A DNA stretch of 64,000 nt from Kitasatospora azatica KCTC 9699 (GCF_000744785.1 NZ_JQMO01000003.1:5084001-5148000); one strand, 5' to 3'. Shown: positions 44,406 to 53,392, numbered from the stretch's first letter. Program-made: numbers and translations. The notes: a model not told the origin generated them from the sequence alone.

Positions 44406-46261
44406 CAGAGGTCCTCTCCCGTCGATCCGCCTTCGCCGGGACCGCCCAGCGTGCCGGCGGTGTCGCCGACGGTTCCGTCCGGCCCGACGTACCAGGTGCG
44501 GTGCGCCTGGCCGGGGTACGGCGGGGTGAAGCGGTGCAGCTGCGCGGTGAGCACCTCCGGCGGCACGGGGTGCGGCCGGCTCGCGTTGCGGCGGGCCAAC
44601 TCGGCCTCCTCGACCAGCAGTACCGCGTGCGTGACCAGGGCGTCACGGCGCTGCGCCACCACCTGGACCAGCGAACGCTGGTGCTGGTTGAGCGAGGTGG
44701 CGTCCCAGACCACGGTGCGGCCGGCGGCCAGCGCGCTGTCCAGGCGGTCGAGGCCCTCGCGCAGCACGTCGCCGTTCTGCCGCTGGTCGGCGCGGGAGCC
44801 GCGGGCCTCGCGCAGCTCGTCCAGGCTCAGCCGGTCGTCGACGCCGGGCAGTTGGGCGGCGAAGCTGCTCTTGCCGCTGCCGGACGGGCCGACCAGCTGG
44901 ATCAGCCGGGGGAACTCGCCCGAGCGCCAGCGCCAGCAGGCGGCCACCGCCTCCTCGACGGCCCCGCTGCGGTCACCGCCGACCGACCGCCCGCGACCGG
45001 CCCGCCCGACCGGCCCCCCGACGGCCCGCCCCGACGGCCTCGCCCCGATCCGCCCGCGCGCGTACGCCTCGCGCGCCTCGGCCCAGCAGCGGTCGGCCGC
45101 ATCCGGGTCGAGGTCGGCGAGGACCTCGCGCAGGCCCGAGCGCAGCCAGTGCAGCGGCGCCTCGCCGAGCAGCCCGGCGTCCTCGGCGTGCAGCGCCGAC
45201 CACTCCACCTCGGCCCGCTCGGCCGCCGTCCCGGGCACGGTCGCGGCGACGGCGTGCAGCATTCCGAGGTTGGCCGCGAGCGAGAGCCGGACCAGCCCGG
45301 CGCGCCGCTCCTCGTCCGGATAGGGGCGCCGCAGGCCGGGGTGGAGCCCGACCAGGTCAGCCACCCGCCGGGCTGCCGGCAGGCCGAGCGGGGCGATCAG
45401 CCGGGCAGCCAGCCAGGGCCGGCGGGCCTGGTGCAGCAGGACGGCCAGCACCCCGGCCAGCCGCGCCTCGCCCGAGCACCCGAGCGCGTCCAGCCGGTCG
45501 GCGACCTCGGCCACACCGGCGACCTCGGGTACGAAGGAGTGAGCCGGGTCCGCAGCGCCGGCCGGGTCCGTCAGACCCAGCGCGGCGAGCAGACCGGCCG
45601 CGTCCGGCGCCGCCCCCGACCGGACCGCCCAGAGCGCGGCGGCCGGACCCAACCCGTTCTCCACCACGGCCGCGTGCATCCAGTGCGCGTCGGTCTGCAC
45701 ATGGCGCGGCCGGACCCACTTGGCCACCCGCTCGCCGAACTGCGCCCGCCCGAAGCCCTCGACGGTGCGGACGACGTACCCCTCCTGCCGCTCGGTGTCC
45801 AGCCGCAGTCCGCGCAGCGCCCGCTCGTCGAACGCACCGCGCCACAGCACGCGCGGGGCCGGGACGCCCAGTCGGCGCAGCAGGCGCACCGTCGAGTCCC
45901 AGTCCAGGCAGCGGTCCTGGTCGTCCCAGACGGAGAAGCCGTAGAACCAGCTGTCCAGTTCCCGGTAGGCGATCGAGTGCCGTGCGTAGAGGTTCTCGCC
46001 GCAGACCCGCCAGCCGGCCGGGATCGCCGGGCCGATCCGTCCCTGCAGGCCCTTGACCCAGGCCCGGGACGGGTGGTGGGCCGAGTCCAGCGAGCGGGCG
46101 TGCAGGCCGTCCGGGTAGAGGGTGGTGTTCTCACCGTCGAGCTTCTCGGTGACCACCACCTCGCGGCCGCGCAGCTCCGCCAGCCCGCCGACCCGCACAT
46201 CGTCCGCCGACGCACCGGGGGACCAGGGGAGGTGCGGCGTGCGGGGGTAGTGCACGCGCAT
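44405..46261 (-). CDS. RNA ligase - polynucleotide kinase fusion
   Basis: The protein has 618 residues. The N-terminal half is an ATP-dependent RNA ligase: motif I is VVTEKLDGENTTLY with lysine 40, motif III is WFYGFSVW, motif IV is QEGYVVR and motif V is VAKWVRPR. A helical linker follows. The C-terminal 160 residues are a P-loop kinase, with Walker A GPSGSGKSS at about 458 and VVWDATSLNQHQR. The order ligase then kinase resembles Rnl/Pnkp repair proteins. It would phosphorylate 5' ends and join RNA. GGGAGCGG precedes ATG 46261. The next gene overlaps its stop, so the two are translated as a unit. Confidence 0.92.
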   Translation of the reverse strand: MRVHYPRTPHLPWSPGASADDVRVGGLAELRGREVVVTEKLDGENTTLYPDGLHARSLDSAHHPSRAWVKGLQGRIGPAIPAGWRVCGENLYARHSIAYRELDSWFYGFSVWDDQDRCLDWDSTVRLLRRLGVPAPRVLWRGAFDERALRGLRLDTERQEGYVVRTVEGFGRAQFGERVAKWVRPRHVQTDAHWMHAAVVENGLGPAAALWAVRSGAAPDAAGLLAALGLTDPAGAADPAHSFVPEVAGVAEVADRLDALGCSGEARLAGVLAVLLHQARRPWLAARLIAPLGLPAARRVADLVGLHPGLRRPYPDEERRAGLVRLSLAANLGMLHAVAATVPGTAAERAEVEWSALHAEDAGLLGEAPLHWLRSGLREVLADLDPDAADRCWAEAREAYARGRIGARPSGRAVGGPVGRAGRGRSVGGDRSGAVEEAVAACWRWRSGEFPRLIQLVGPSGSGKSSFAAQLPGVDDRLSLDELREARGSRADQRQNGDVLREGLDRLDSALAAGRTVVWDATSLNQHQRSLVQVVAQRRDALVTHAVLLVEEAELARRNASRPHPVPPEVLTAQLHRFTPPYPGQAHRTWYVGPDGTVGDTAGTLGGPGEGGSTGEDL

Positions 46262-46445
46262 GGTCCGCTCCCGGTGACGTGGTGGATGGTGGTGGGCCCG
46301 AGCGGGCCGCGGCAAAGCCGGCGGGCCTCAAATGTACGAACCGGGCCGGGGCAGGGCCATCGATTATCGACCCGACCGGTTCGCTATCTTGTTCGCCGCA
46401 CCCGCACAGATCCCCCATCAAGCCCGTACGGAGAACCGTTCCTTC

Positions 46446-47474
46446 ATGACTGACATGCCCGCCACCGAGGATCCGCAGCCTTCGGCGGCGCCGCCGGTCA
46501 CCACCTGCTTCCGGCACCCCAAGCGGGAGTCGTACATCCGCTGCACCAGGTGCGAGCGGTACATCTGCCCGGACTGCATGCGGGAGGCGCCGGTCGGGCA
46601 CCAGTGCCCGGAGTGCGTCAAGGAGGGGCAGCAGAGCATCCGTCAGGCCCGCACCGTGTTCGGCGGTCGGCTGATCACGGTACCGGTGCTGACCTATCTG
46701 CTGATCGCCCTCAATGTGCTGGCCTACGTCGCCGAACTCCTCGTCCCGCACCTGGTCGACCGGTTCGACAACCTGGGCCTGGGGGTGATGGGCCCGGACG
46801 GCGGCCTGTACACGGTCTCCGGCGGCTTCCTGCCGCACGGCTTCCACCTGGTGGGCATCGCGCGGGGCGACTGGTACCGGCTGATCACCTCGGCCTTCCT
46901 CCACCAGCCGCCCACCGGGGGCCGGTTCGGCATCACCCACATCCTGTTCAACATGTACTCGCTCTGGATGTTCGGGCGGGTGGTGGAGCAGCAGCTCGGC
47001 CGGCTGCGGTTCCTCGCGCTCTACCTGCTCGCCGCGCTCGGCGGCTCGGTCCTCGCCTACCAGTTGGCTCCCACCGAGCCGGCGATCGGGGCCTCCGGTG
47101 CGATCTTCGGCCTGGTCGGCGGGTACTTCCTGATGACCCGTCGGATGCGCCACGACCCGCTGGGCGGTGGCCAGCAGCTGATCTACTCGCTGGTCTGGCT
47201 GGTCGTCTCGGCCGGCATCACCTCCTGGCAGGGCCACCTCGGCGGGCTGCTGGCCGGCGGTGCGGTGGGTGCGGCCTTCGTCTTCGCGCCGCGCAACGGC
47301 CGGGTCGTGGTCCAGGCGCTGGGCGCGCTCGCCGTGCTGGCGGTGCTGGTGCTGGTCGTGCTGGCGAAGAACTCGGAGCTGGCCTCGACGGTGCCCTGGG
47401 GCGACGACCTCGACGGGCTCGGCTCGTTCGGCCGCGACGGTCTCCACGCCCTGGGACGGGCGCTCGGCCGCTGA
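46446..47474 (+). CDS. rhomboid-family intramembrane serine protease with N-terminal zinc finger
   Basis: The protein has 342 residues. Residues 20-60 form a B-box-like zinc finger (CFRHPKRESYIRCTRCERYICPDCMREAPVGHQCPECV). Six membrane segments follow. The catalytic serine is in GASGAIFGLVGG and the catalytic histidine in WQGHLGGLLAGG. The structural HILFNMYSLW is also present. ATG 46446 is the likely start. It is divergent from the RNA-repair operon with 184 bases between. The substrate is unknown. Confidence 0.92.
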   Translation: MTDMPATEDPQPSAAPPVTTCFRHPKRESYIRCTRCERYICPDCMREAPVGHQCPECVKEGQQSIRQARTVFGGRLITVPVLTYLLIALNVLAYVAELLVPHLVDRFDNLGLGVMGPDGGLYTVSGGFLPHGFHLVGIARGDWYRLITSAFLHQPPTGGRFGITHILFNMYSLWMFGRVVEQQLGRLRFLALYLLAALGGSVLAYQLAPTEPAIGASGAIFGLVGGYFLMTRRMRHDPLGGGQQLIYSLVWLVVSAGITSWQGHLGGLLAGGAVGAAFVFAPRNGRVVVQALGALAVLAVLVLVVLAKNSELASTVPWGDDLDGLGSFGRDGLHALGRALGR

Positions 47475-47514
47475 CGCCCGAGCCGGCCGCGGTGTCGGCG
47501 GCGCCGAGCGGCCG

Positions 47515-47676
47515 GTGGCCGAGTGGGGTGCAGCTGCGGCGGACCGCCCCGCCCGCTACGGCGACGGCGAGATCGGCGAGATCATCGGCGCGGTGGCGCT
47601 GAACGTCTTCACCAACTACTTCAACTCCGTCGGCCGCACCGAGGTCGGCTTCCCCCCGGTGGCCCTGCCGGCCTGA
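47515..47676 (+). pseudogene. C-terminal relic of carboxymuconolactone decarboxylase/AhpD-like protein
   Basis: About 53 codons read GEIGEIIGAVALNVFTNYFNSV and end GFPPVALPA, the C-terminal helix of the CMD/AhpD family. The catalytic CxxC half is not present anywhere near; the upstream sequence is the rhomboid gene's 3' region. A 13-bp terminator follows at once, as if the end of the old gene was kept. Deletion relic by inference. Confidence 0.65.
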
Positions 47677-47686
47677 CCGGTCACCG

Positions 47687-47718
47687 ACGGGCGCCGGCCG
47701 GTGGGGGCCGGCGCCCGT
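47687..47718. terminator. perfect 13-bp stem terminator
   Basis: ACGGGCGCCGGCC (47687-47699) pairs perfectly with GGCCGGCGCCCGT (47706-47718) across a 6-base loop. It follows the CMD relic and lies between the rhomboid and the oxygenase gene. Confidence 0.7.
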
Positions 47719-47743
47719 CAGTACCGCCGGCGCCCGTCAGTAC
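47708..47743. repeat. 17-bp direct repeat, period 19
   Basis: CCGGCGCCCGTCAGTAC occurs at 47708-47724 and 47727-47743. The first copy shares bases with the right arm of the terminator. It lies just before the MpaB-family gene and may have arisen by slippage. Confidence 0.6.
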
Positions 47744-47774
47744 TGTGGAGGTCCAAGGCAAGGAGGGCGGGGGA

Positions 47775-48680
47775 ATGACGGAGTCGAGGTGGCGCAGGCC
47801 GCTCGGCGCGGTACGGGCCCGGCTGATGGCCGAGGTCAACTCCGCGGTGCACGGGCAGGATCTGCACCTGGAACGGTACGACCGACCACTCGGGGATCCC
47901 GGGCTGTTCGGTCCGCAGAGCGTGGTGTGGCGCGTGCACGGGCACCCGGCGGGGATGCTGACCGGCGGCTTCGCGGCGCTGCTGCTGCAGTCGTTGCACC
48001 CGCTGGCGATGGCGGCGGTCGACGCGCACTCCGACTTCCGGACCGACCCGACCGGCCGACTCAACCGCACCGCACGCTTCGTCACCACCACCACCCTGGG
48101 CTCGACCGCCGCCGCCGAGCAGGCGATCGAGAGCGTGCGGCGGATCCACCCCAGGATCCACGGCACGGCGCCGGACGGCCGCCCGTACCGGGCCGACGAC
48201 CCCGAACTGCTCACCTGGGTGCACACCGCGGAGGTGCGCTGCTTCCTCGCGGGCTACCAGACCTACTCGGCCACCCCGCTGACAGCCGCCGAGTGCGACA
48301 GCTACTACGCGCAGGTGGCGCTGATCGCCGAACGCCTGGGCGCGGTCGAGGTCCCGCGCTCCCGCGCCGAGGTGGAGCGCTACCTGGACCGGCTGCGCCC
48401 GGAGCTGCGGGCCACCCCGGCCGCCCTGGACTGCGCCCGCTTCCTGCGCGGCTTCGGTCGCAGCGCGCGGGAGCGGGCGGTCGTCCGGGTGCTGACCAAC
48501 GGGTCGGTCGACCTGCTGCCGGACTGGGCCAGGGCCGAACTCGGGATACGGCGACCCGGCCCGGTGCGGGCGGGCTGGGACCGGCCGCTCGCACGCGGCT
48601 GCGGACGGCTGCTGGTGTGGGCCTGCGGTCCGTCCGAGATCCGCCGGGCCGCGCACGCACGGGCGGCCGGACGGCAGTAG
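47775..48680 (+). CDS. MpaB/DUF2236-family oxygenase
   Basis: The protein has 301 residues. It begins VNSAVHGQDLHLERYDRPLGDPGLFGPQSVVWRVHGHPAGMLTGG and shows LLLQSLHPLAMAAVDAHSDFR, the family's histidine motif, with HTAEVRCFLAGY for a further ligand. Members, including the latex-clearing protein and MpaB, bind haem. The reaction is probably an oxidation of an unknown substrate. AGGAGGGCGG precedes ATG 47775. Confidence 0.88.
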   Translation: MTESRWRRPLGAVRARLMAEVNSAVHGQDLHLERYDRPLGDPGLFGPQSVVWRVHGHPAGMLTGGFAALLLQSLHPLAMAAVDAHSDFRTDPTGRLNRTARFVTTTTLGSTAAAEQAIESVRRIHPRIHGTAPDGRPYRADDPELLTWVHTAEVRCFLAGYQTYSATPLTAAECDSYYAQVALIAERLGAVEVPRSRAEVERYLDRLRPELRATPAALDCARFLRGFGRSARERAVVRVLTNGSVDLLPDWARAELGIRRPGPVRAGWDRPLARGCGRLLVWACGPSEIRRAAHARAAGRQ

Positions 48681-48803
48681 CTGACGCGACATCAGTTCCC
48701 CGGGCACGTCGGCGGGTCGGCGCCGGAGCGTCGGCGGCGGATGCAAGGCTGACCGCAGAGTCCACCTGCTCAGCTGCTCCGCTGCTCCGCGAAGGAACGC
48801 ACC

Positions 48804-49604
48804 GTGATCACTACTGACTTCGTCCCCGGCTCCCCCTGCTGGATCGACCTCGGCGCCCCCGACGTCGCCGCCGCGACCGCCTTCTACGGCGCGGTCTTCG
48901 GCTGGGAGGCCCAGGCCTACGGGCCCGAGGAGGGCGGCTACAACATCTTCCGGTTGGGCGGCAAGACCGTCGGCGCCGTCGGCCTGCTCAGCGAGGAGGG
49001 CGCCCGCTCGGCCTGGATGATCTACTTCAACACTCCCGACGCCCAGGCGGTCGCCGAGGCCGTCCAACAGGCCGGCGGCACCGTCCGGGTCGCTCCGACG
49101 GACGCCGACGGCGAGGGGCGGATGGCCCAGTTCACCGACCCGCAGGGCGGCCAGTTCGCCGTCTGGCAGCCGGGCCGCCTCCAGGGCCTGGAGGTCACCG
49201 ACGCGCCGGGCTCACTGTGCTGGACGGAGCTCTACACCACCGACGCGGCGGGCGCGAAGGCCTTCTACGGCGGCCTGTTCGGCTGGCAGGCCGGTGACGT
49301 CCCGATGCCCGGCAACGAGGGCAGCTACTCGCTGCTCACCCCGGCCGGCCAGCCCGAGGAGCGGATGCACGGCGGTCTGCTGCAGCTGCGGCCGCAGGAC
49401 CTCGCGCTCACCGGCGGCCGCGCCTACTGGCACCCGGTCTTCGCGGTCGTGGACTGCGACGCCACCGTCGCCACCGCCACCAAGAACGGCGCCACCCTGC
49501 AGATGGGCCCGGCGGACGTCCCCGGGGTCGGCCGGTTGGCCGTCATCGTCGACCCGGCGGGCGCGGACTTCGTGGTGCTGGCCCCGGCGCCGCCGACGAG
49601 CTGA
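48804..49604 (+). CDS. two-domain VOC protein
   Basis: The protein has 266 residues and two similar halves: GSPCWIDLGAPDVAAATAFYGAVFGWEAQ and GSLCWTELYTTDAAGAKAFYGGLFGWQAG. This is the paired VOC layout of the mycobacterial Cfp30B-like group. The GTG start follows AAGGAACG. Function unknown, perhaps binding or conjugation of reactive metabolites. Confidence 0.88.
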   Translation: MITTDFVPGSPCWIDLGAPDVAAATAFYGAVFGWEAQAYGPEEGGYNIFRLGGKTVGAVGLLSEEGARSAWMIYFNTPDAQAVAEAVQQAGGTVRVAPTDADGEGRMAQFTDPQGGQFAVWQPGRLQGLEVTDAPGSLCWTELYTTDAAGAKAFYGGLFGWQAGDVPMPGNEGSYSLLTPAGQPEERMHGGLLQLRPQDLALTGGRAYWHPVFAVVDCDATVATATKNGATLQMGPADVPGVGRLAVIVDPAGADFVVLAPAPPTS

Positions 49605-49637
49605 CCGCCGACGAGCTGACCGTCACCGAGCTGACCG

Positions 49638-49790
49638 TCACGCAGGGCCCTCGGTCGGAGCCGAGGTCTCGCGCAGCCGGCGGCGCAGGTACCGGCGCTC
49701 GGGCGCGCCGGCTGCCAGCGCCAGCGCCTCGCGATCGGCCGTGGCGGCCTCGGCGTTGCGGCCCACCCGGCGGAGCAGGTCGGCGCGCCG
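49638..49790 (-). pseudogene. C-terminal relic of an ECF sigma factor (DUF6596 type)
   Basis: About 50 codons read RADLLRRVGRNAEAATADREALALAAGAPERRYLRRRLRE, the TPR-like C-terminus of ECF sigma factors with a DUF6596 domain. G/C third positions are strong. No sigma domain is found upstream; a GGCGAC repeat lies at the break. It is a deletion relic by inference. The rest of the 325-base gap up to the TerD gene has only the repeat and the TerD ribosome-binding site. Confidence 0.6.
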
Positions 49791-49804
49791 GGTCCGACGC
49801 GGAC

Positions 49805-49834
49805 GGCGACGGCGACGGCGACGGCGACGCCGAC
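49805..49834. repeat. GGCGAC hexamer repeat
   Basis: Four perfect and one imperfect GGCGAC units run in tandem at the broken end of the sigma-factor relic. They may mark the deletion joint. Confidence 0.65.
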
Positions 49835-49929
49835 GCCGCGCGCGAGGATCTCCGCCTCGGTGCGGGAACCGCAGCGGGTGGGTCCGGCGTTGTGGCCGAC
49901 AGAAGCTGAACGGCTGCGGAGGAGAACCA

Positions 49930-51045
49930 ATGGGTGTGGCCCTGACGAAGGGCGGCAACGTGTCCCTGGGGCGGCAGGCCCCGGGGGTGCGTGCGGTACG
50001 GGTGGGGTTGGGCTGGACGGCCGGCGCTGCCTACGACCTCGACGCGAGCGCCCTGCTGTGCGACCGGTCCGGGCATGTCGTCTCCGACCAGCACTTCGTG
50101 TTCTTCAACAACCTGCGCAGCCCCGACGGCTCGGTGCGCCACCTGGCCGGCGCCCTGGCCGACGGCGGCGCCGGGGACCGCGAGCAGATCGAGGTCGACC
50201 TGGCGGCGGTACCCGCCGCGGTGGAGAAGATCGTCTTCGCGGTGGCCATCTACGAGGCCGCGCAGCGGGGGCAGAGCTTCGGGCAGGTCCGCGGCGCCTA
50301 CATCCGGGTCTCGGACCAGGCGGGCGGCACGGAGGTGGCCCGTTACGAGCTGGCGGGCGACTCGGCGAACGAGACCGCGATGGTCTTCGGAGAGCTGTAC
50401 CGGAACGGCGAGGACTGGAAGTTCCGCGCGGTCGGCCAGGGCTACGCCGCCGGACTCGCGGGCATCGCGCGGGACTTCGGCGTCGCCGTGCTGCAGCCGA
50501 GCCCGCCGGCCGCCGCGCCGGCGCCACCACCGCCAGCGGCCCGTCCGACCGCCGCGCCGGCGCCCGCCTACCTGCCCGCACCCACACCCACACCCACCAG
50601 GCCGGCCGTGGCCGCTCAGACAGCAGGGAGTTCCTCCGTGACGTGCTTCTTCGACCCCTCGCACGGCGTCGGCGCGACGGTCGTGCTGTGGTCGCCGCAG
50701 TGGGGCGTGCCCCGGCAGATCCAGGCCTGCGCCGTCTGCGCCCAGCGGGTACAGACCACGCCGCCGCCGTTCTACACCCCGCAGCAGGCCGGCTACGCCC
50801 AGCCCGGCTACCCGCAGCCCGGCTACCCGCAGGCGGGCTACCCCCAGGCCGGCTACCCGCAGCCGGTGCAGCAGGGCTACCCCCAGGCGCCCGGCCAGCC
50901 CCGCCAGTACGGCACCGGTGCGCTGATCGGCGCCGGCGCGGCGGGCCTGATCGGCGGCGCGCTGCTCAACGAGGCGCTGAGCGACGACGAGCCGGAGGTG
51001 GTGGTGAACAACTACTACGAGGGCGACGACGGCGACTTCTTCTAG
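49930..51045 (+). CDS. TerD-domain protein fused to zinc motif, GYPQ repeats and glycine zipper
   Basis: The protein has 371 residues. The TerD domain (about 1-190) has VGLGWTAGAAYDLDASALL, FFNNLRSPDGSV, and ELAGDSANETAMVFGELYRNGEDWKFRAVGQGYAAGL, including the calcium-binding aspartates. A proline-rich linker follows. Then CFFDPSHG and CAVCAQRV suggest a zinc-type site. GYPQPGYPQAGYPQ repeats come next, then a glycine zipper GALIGAGAAGLIGGALL and an acidic end. Such fusions are stress-related in actinobacteria. GGAGGAGAACC precedes the ATG. No other ter gene is nearby. Confidence 0.88.
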   Translation: MGVALTKGGNVSLGRQAPGVRAVRVGLGWTAGAAYDLDASALLCDRSGHVVSDQHFVFFNNLRSPDGSVRHLAGALADGGAGDREQIEVDLAAVPAAVEKIVFAVAIYEAAQRGQSFGQVRGAYIRVSDQAGGTEVARYELAGDSANETAMVFGELYRNGEDWKFRAVGQGYAAGLAGIARDFGVAVLQPSPPAAAPAPPPPAARPTAAPAPAYLPAPTPTPTRPAVAAQTAGSSSVTCFFDPSHGVGATVVLWSPQWGVPRQIQACAVCAQRVQTTPPPFYTPQQAGYAQPGYPQPGYPQAGYPQAGYPQPVQQGYPQAPGQPRQYGTGALIGAGAAGLIGGALLNEALSDDEPEVVVNNYYEGDDGDFF

Positions 51046-51152
51046 AGCGGCGGAAGTCCCGGCGAGGCAGCGGGGCAGGTCGGTCGGCATGCGGTAGCTT
51101 CCGGACCGGGGACACCGGCCGGGGGGCACCAGCACCGTCCGCAGGGAGACTC

Positions 51153-52469
51153 ATGCCTTCTGCCCAACGGGTGACCGCGGTCACCGCCGCGAAGGTGCTG
51201 CGGAACCCGAAGATCTGGGTGATGCCGACCACCTTGGTCGGTCTGGTGGCGCTGCTGCTCTCGCTGATCTACCTGGGTGGCATTCTCAACCCGCGCGGCA
51301 ACCTGCACCGGATGCCGATCGGCCTGGTGAACGCCGACCGCGGCGCCCAGGTGGCGGGGCAGCAGGTGAATCTCGGCGCCCAGATCACCGCGCAGATCGC
51401 GGCCGCGCCCGACCCGCAGCACCAGGTCTCCTGGCGGGTGCTGGACCAGGCGGGCGCGCAGGAGAAGCTGACCTCGGGGCAGCTGTACGCCGTGCTGGAG
51501 GTGGCGCCCGACTTCTCCGCCGCCGTGACGGCGCTGGGCGCCCCCGGGCAGCAGCCGCCGCCCCGGCCGACCATGACGGTGCTGACCAACCCGGGGGCCG
51601 GCAGTCTGGCCTCCTCGCTGGCCACCTCGATCTCCCAGGCGGCGGCGCACGCCGCCTCGGCCTCGCTGGGCACCACCCTGACCCAGCGTCAGCAGGCCCA
51701 GGGCGGACAGCCGACCAACGCCGAGGCGCTGGTGCTCGCCGACCCGATCACCGTCACGGTGGCGGTCGGGCACCCGATCGGTTCCAACAGCGGACTGGGG
51801 CTGACGGCGTTCTACTACTCGCTGCTGCTGGTGCTGATGGGCTTCCTGGGCGGCAACGTGATCAACAACAGCGTGGACATCGCCCTCGGCTATGCGGCCA
51901 GCGAGTTCGGACCGTGGCGCCGGGAGCTGCCCACCGTGCCGATCAGCCGCACCCAGACGCTGGTGGTCACCTCGTCGATGTCGGTCGTGCTCTCGGTACT
52001 GACCTCCAGCATGATCATGCTGGCCGGCGTGGTGATCCTCGACATGGACGCCTCGCACCTGCCGCTGCTCTGGGTCTACTCGGTCTGCGCCACCGCCACC
52101 GTGGGGCTCGGCACCCAGGCGCTGAACGCCGCGTTCGGCGGCATCGGGCAGCTGATCAGCATGTTCATCTTCATCGCCCTCTCGCTGCCGTCCTCCGGCG
52201 CCACCATCCCGCTGCAGGCGCTGCCCACCTTCTACAAGGTGCTCTCCTACTTCGAGCCGATGCGCCAACTCACCGACGGGGTCCGGGCGATCCTCTACTT
52301 CGACGCCCGTGCCGACGCCGGGCTAGCCCGGGCCTGGAGCATGATGGCCGTGGGGCTGGTGGCGGCGCTGGTCTTCGGCTTCGCGATGACCAGGTACTAC
52401 GACCGCAAGGGGCTGCACCGGATCGTCCCCGAGCACCAGCACCCGCAGGATCAGCCGTCGGGCGCCTGA
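51153..52469 (+). CDS. YhgE/Pip-type membrane protein
   Basis: The protein has 438 residues. One N-terminal helix (IWVMPTTLVGLVALLLSLIYLGG) is followed by an external domain (to about 205) starting MPIGLVNADRGAQVAGQQVNLG, then five helices to the end. This is the layout of SNG1/YhgE/Pip and ABC-2-like permeases. They act at the membrane, perhaps in export or as phage receptors. The 3' end overlaps the lipocalin-like gene by 19 bases on the opposite strand. Confidence 0.82.
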   Translation: MPSAQRVTAVTAAKVLRNPKIWVMPTTLVGLVALLLSLIYLGGILNPRGNLHRMPIGLVNADRGAQVAGQQVNLGAQITAQIAAAPDPQHQVSWRVLDQAGAQEKLTSGQLYAVLEVAPDFSAAVTALGAPGQQPPPRPTMTVLTNPGAGSLASSLATSISQAAAHAASASLGTTLTQRQQAQGGQPTNAEALVLADPITVTVAVGHPIGSNSGLGLTAFYYSLLLVLMGFLGGNVINNSVDIALGYAASEFGPWRRELPTVPISRTQTLVVTSSMSVVLSVLTSSMIMLAGVVILDMDASHLPLLWVYSVCATATVGLGTQALNAAFGGIGQLISMFIFIALSLPSSGATIPLQALPTFYKVLSYFEPMRQLTDGVRAILYFDARADAGLARAWSMMAVGLVAALVFGFAMTRYYDRKGLHRIVPEHQHPQDQPSGA

Positions 52470-53392
52470 ACGAGACCCGACGCGACTCGCGACGCGACGC
52501 CCGAGGCGGCAGCGGACGAGACGGCGGAGGGGACGGCCGGCGGGCCGAGCGGCGTCACGATCGCCGTCTCCAGGAAGCCGCCCAGTACCCGGTCCGGGTT
52601 CCGGCGGTCCCGGTCCGCGATGATCGCCCAGCGGGTGTAGTTCAGTTCGGCCAGCCGCGGGCGACGGTAGAGCTGCTGCTTGACCAGCCGCAGCCGGCTG
52701 CTGTCGGGGCTCCAACCGAGCAGCTGGGCCGCCGTCTGCAACCGGGAGTCGGCCGCCGGGTTGGGCGAGCCGGTGACACTGCTGGTGTTGAGCTCGGCGG
52801 CCAGACTGCCGGAGGCGGCGTTGGTCAGCTGGATCCGTTCGCCGTCGCGCACGCAGACGGTGGCTGCGACGGTGGTGCCGCCCGGGCGGGCGATGGCCGT
52901 CCAGGCCCAGGCGGTGAGCCCTTCGTGCAGCGGGAGTTCACCCCAGTTGTGGTCCAGGTAGGCGCCGCCCTCGAGCCGGGCCGCGCGACCGCGCCAGCGG
53001 ACCTCGCCGGTCGCGCGGCCGTGCGGCACCGGCACGTGCCAGTTGTTGCTGCGTCCGGTCGCCTGCTCGACGAAGAGCCGGCGCTGCGGCGGTCCCCAGG
53101 GCGAGGACTGGGGGTAGACCGTGAGTCGTAGCTCGAGGCCTTCGGCGCGCACGGAGATCCGGTAGTCGGTGGCCGTCTGCACCACCATGGCGTCGGCCCA
53201 CAGCGTGTCGTCGCGCAGCACCGCGGCCAGGGGTATGCGCCAGGACCCGCTGCGCGCCGTGGTGGTGTCCAGCAGGCTGACGGACAGATAGGGCGTCGAC
53301 CCGCCGAGCAGATCGGTCCGGTGGACGGTCACGGTCAGCAGGGTTTCGGGATCAGCGACTTGGAGATACCACCATTCGAACGCGTCAGGCAA
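52451..53392 (-). CDS. CrtC/AttH-type lipocalin-like protein in terpene unit
   Basis: The product has about 313 residues. It starts with DAFEWWYLQVADP and contains GGAYLDHNWGELPLHEG, the double marks of the CrtC/AttH lipocalin-like group (carotenoid hydratase and related). Some members modify terpenoids or act as pericyclases. It overlaps the terpene synthase end by 8 bases when started at TTG 53392, which has AGAGAGG at 8 bases. ATG 53425 is the alternative but has GAGG directly attached. The close coupling suggests it modifies the synthase product. Confidence 0.75.
   Translation of the reverse strand: MPDAFEWWYLQVADPETLLTVTVHRTDLLGGSTPYLSVSLLDTTTARSGSWRIPLAAVLRDDTLWADAMVVQTATDYRISVRAEGLELRLTVYPQSSPWGPPQRRLFVEQATGRSNNWHVPVPHGRATGEVRWRGRAARLEGGAYLDHNWGELPLHEGLTAWAWTAIARPGGTTVAATVCVRDGERIQLTNAASGSLAAELNTSSVTGSPNPAADSRLQTAAQLLGWSPDSSRLRLVKQQLYRRPRLAELNYTRWAIIADRDRRNPDRVLGGFLETAIVTPLGPPAVPSAVSSAAASGVASRVASGLVQAPDG

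Noticed and set aside
44501..46453. 650-codon plus-strand frame opposite the ligase-kinase gene
   Set aside because: No motif, while the minus frame has ligase and kinase motifs.
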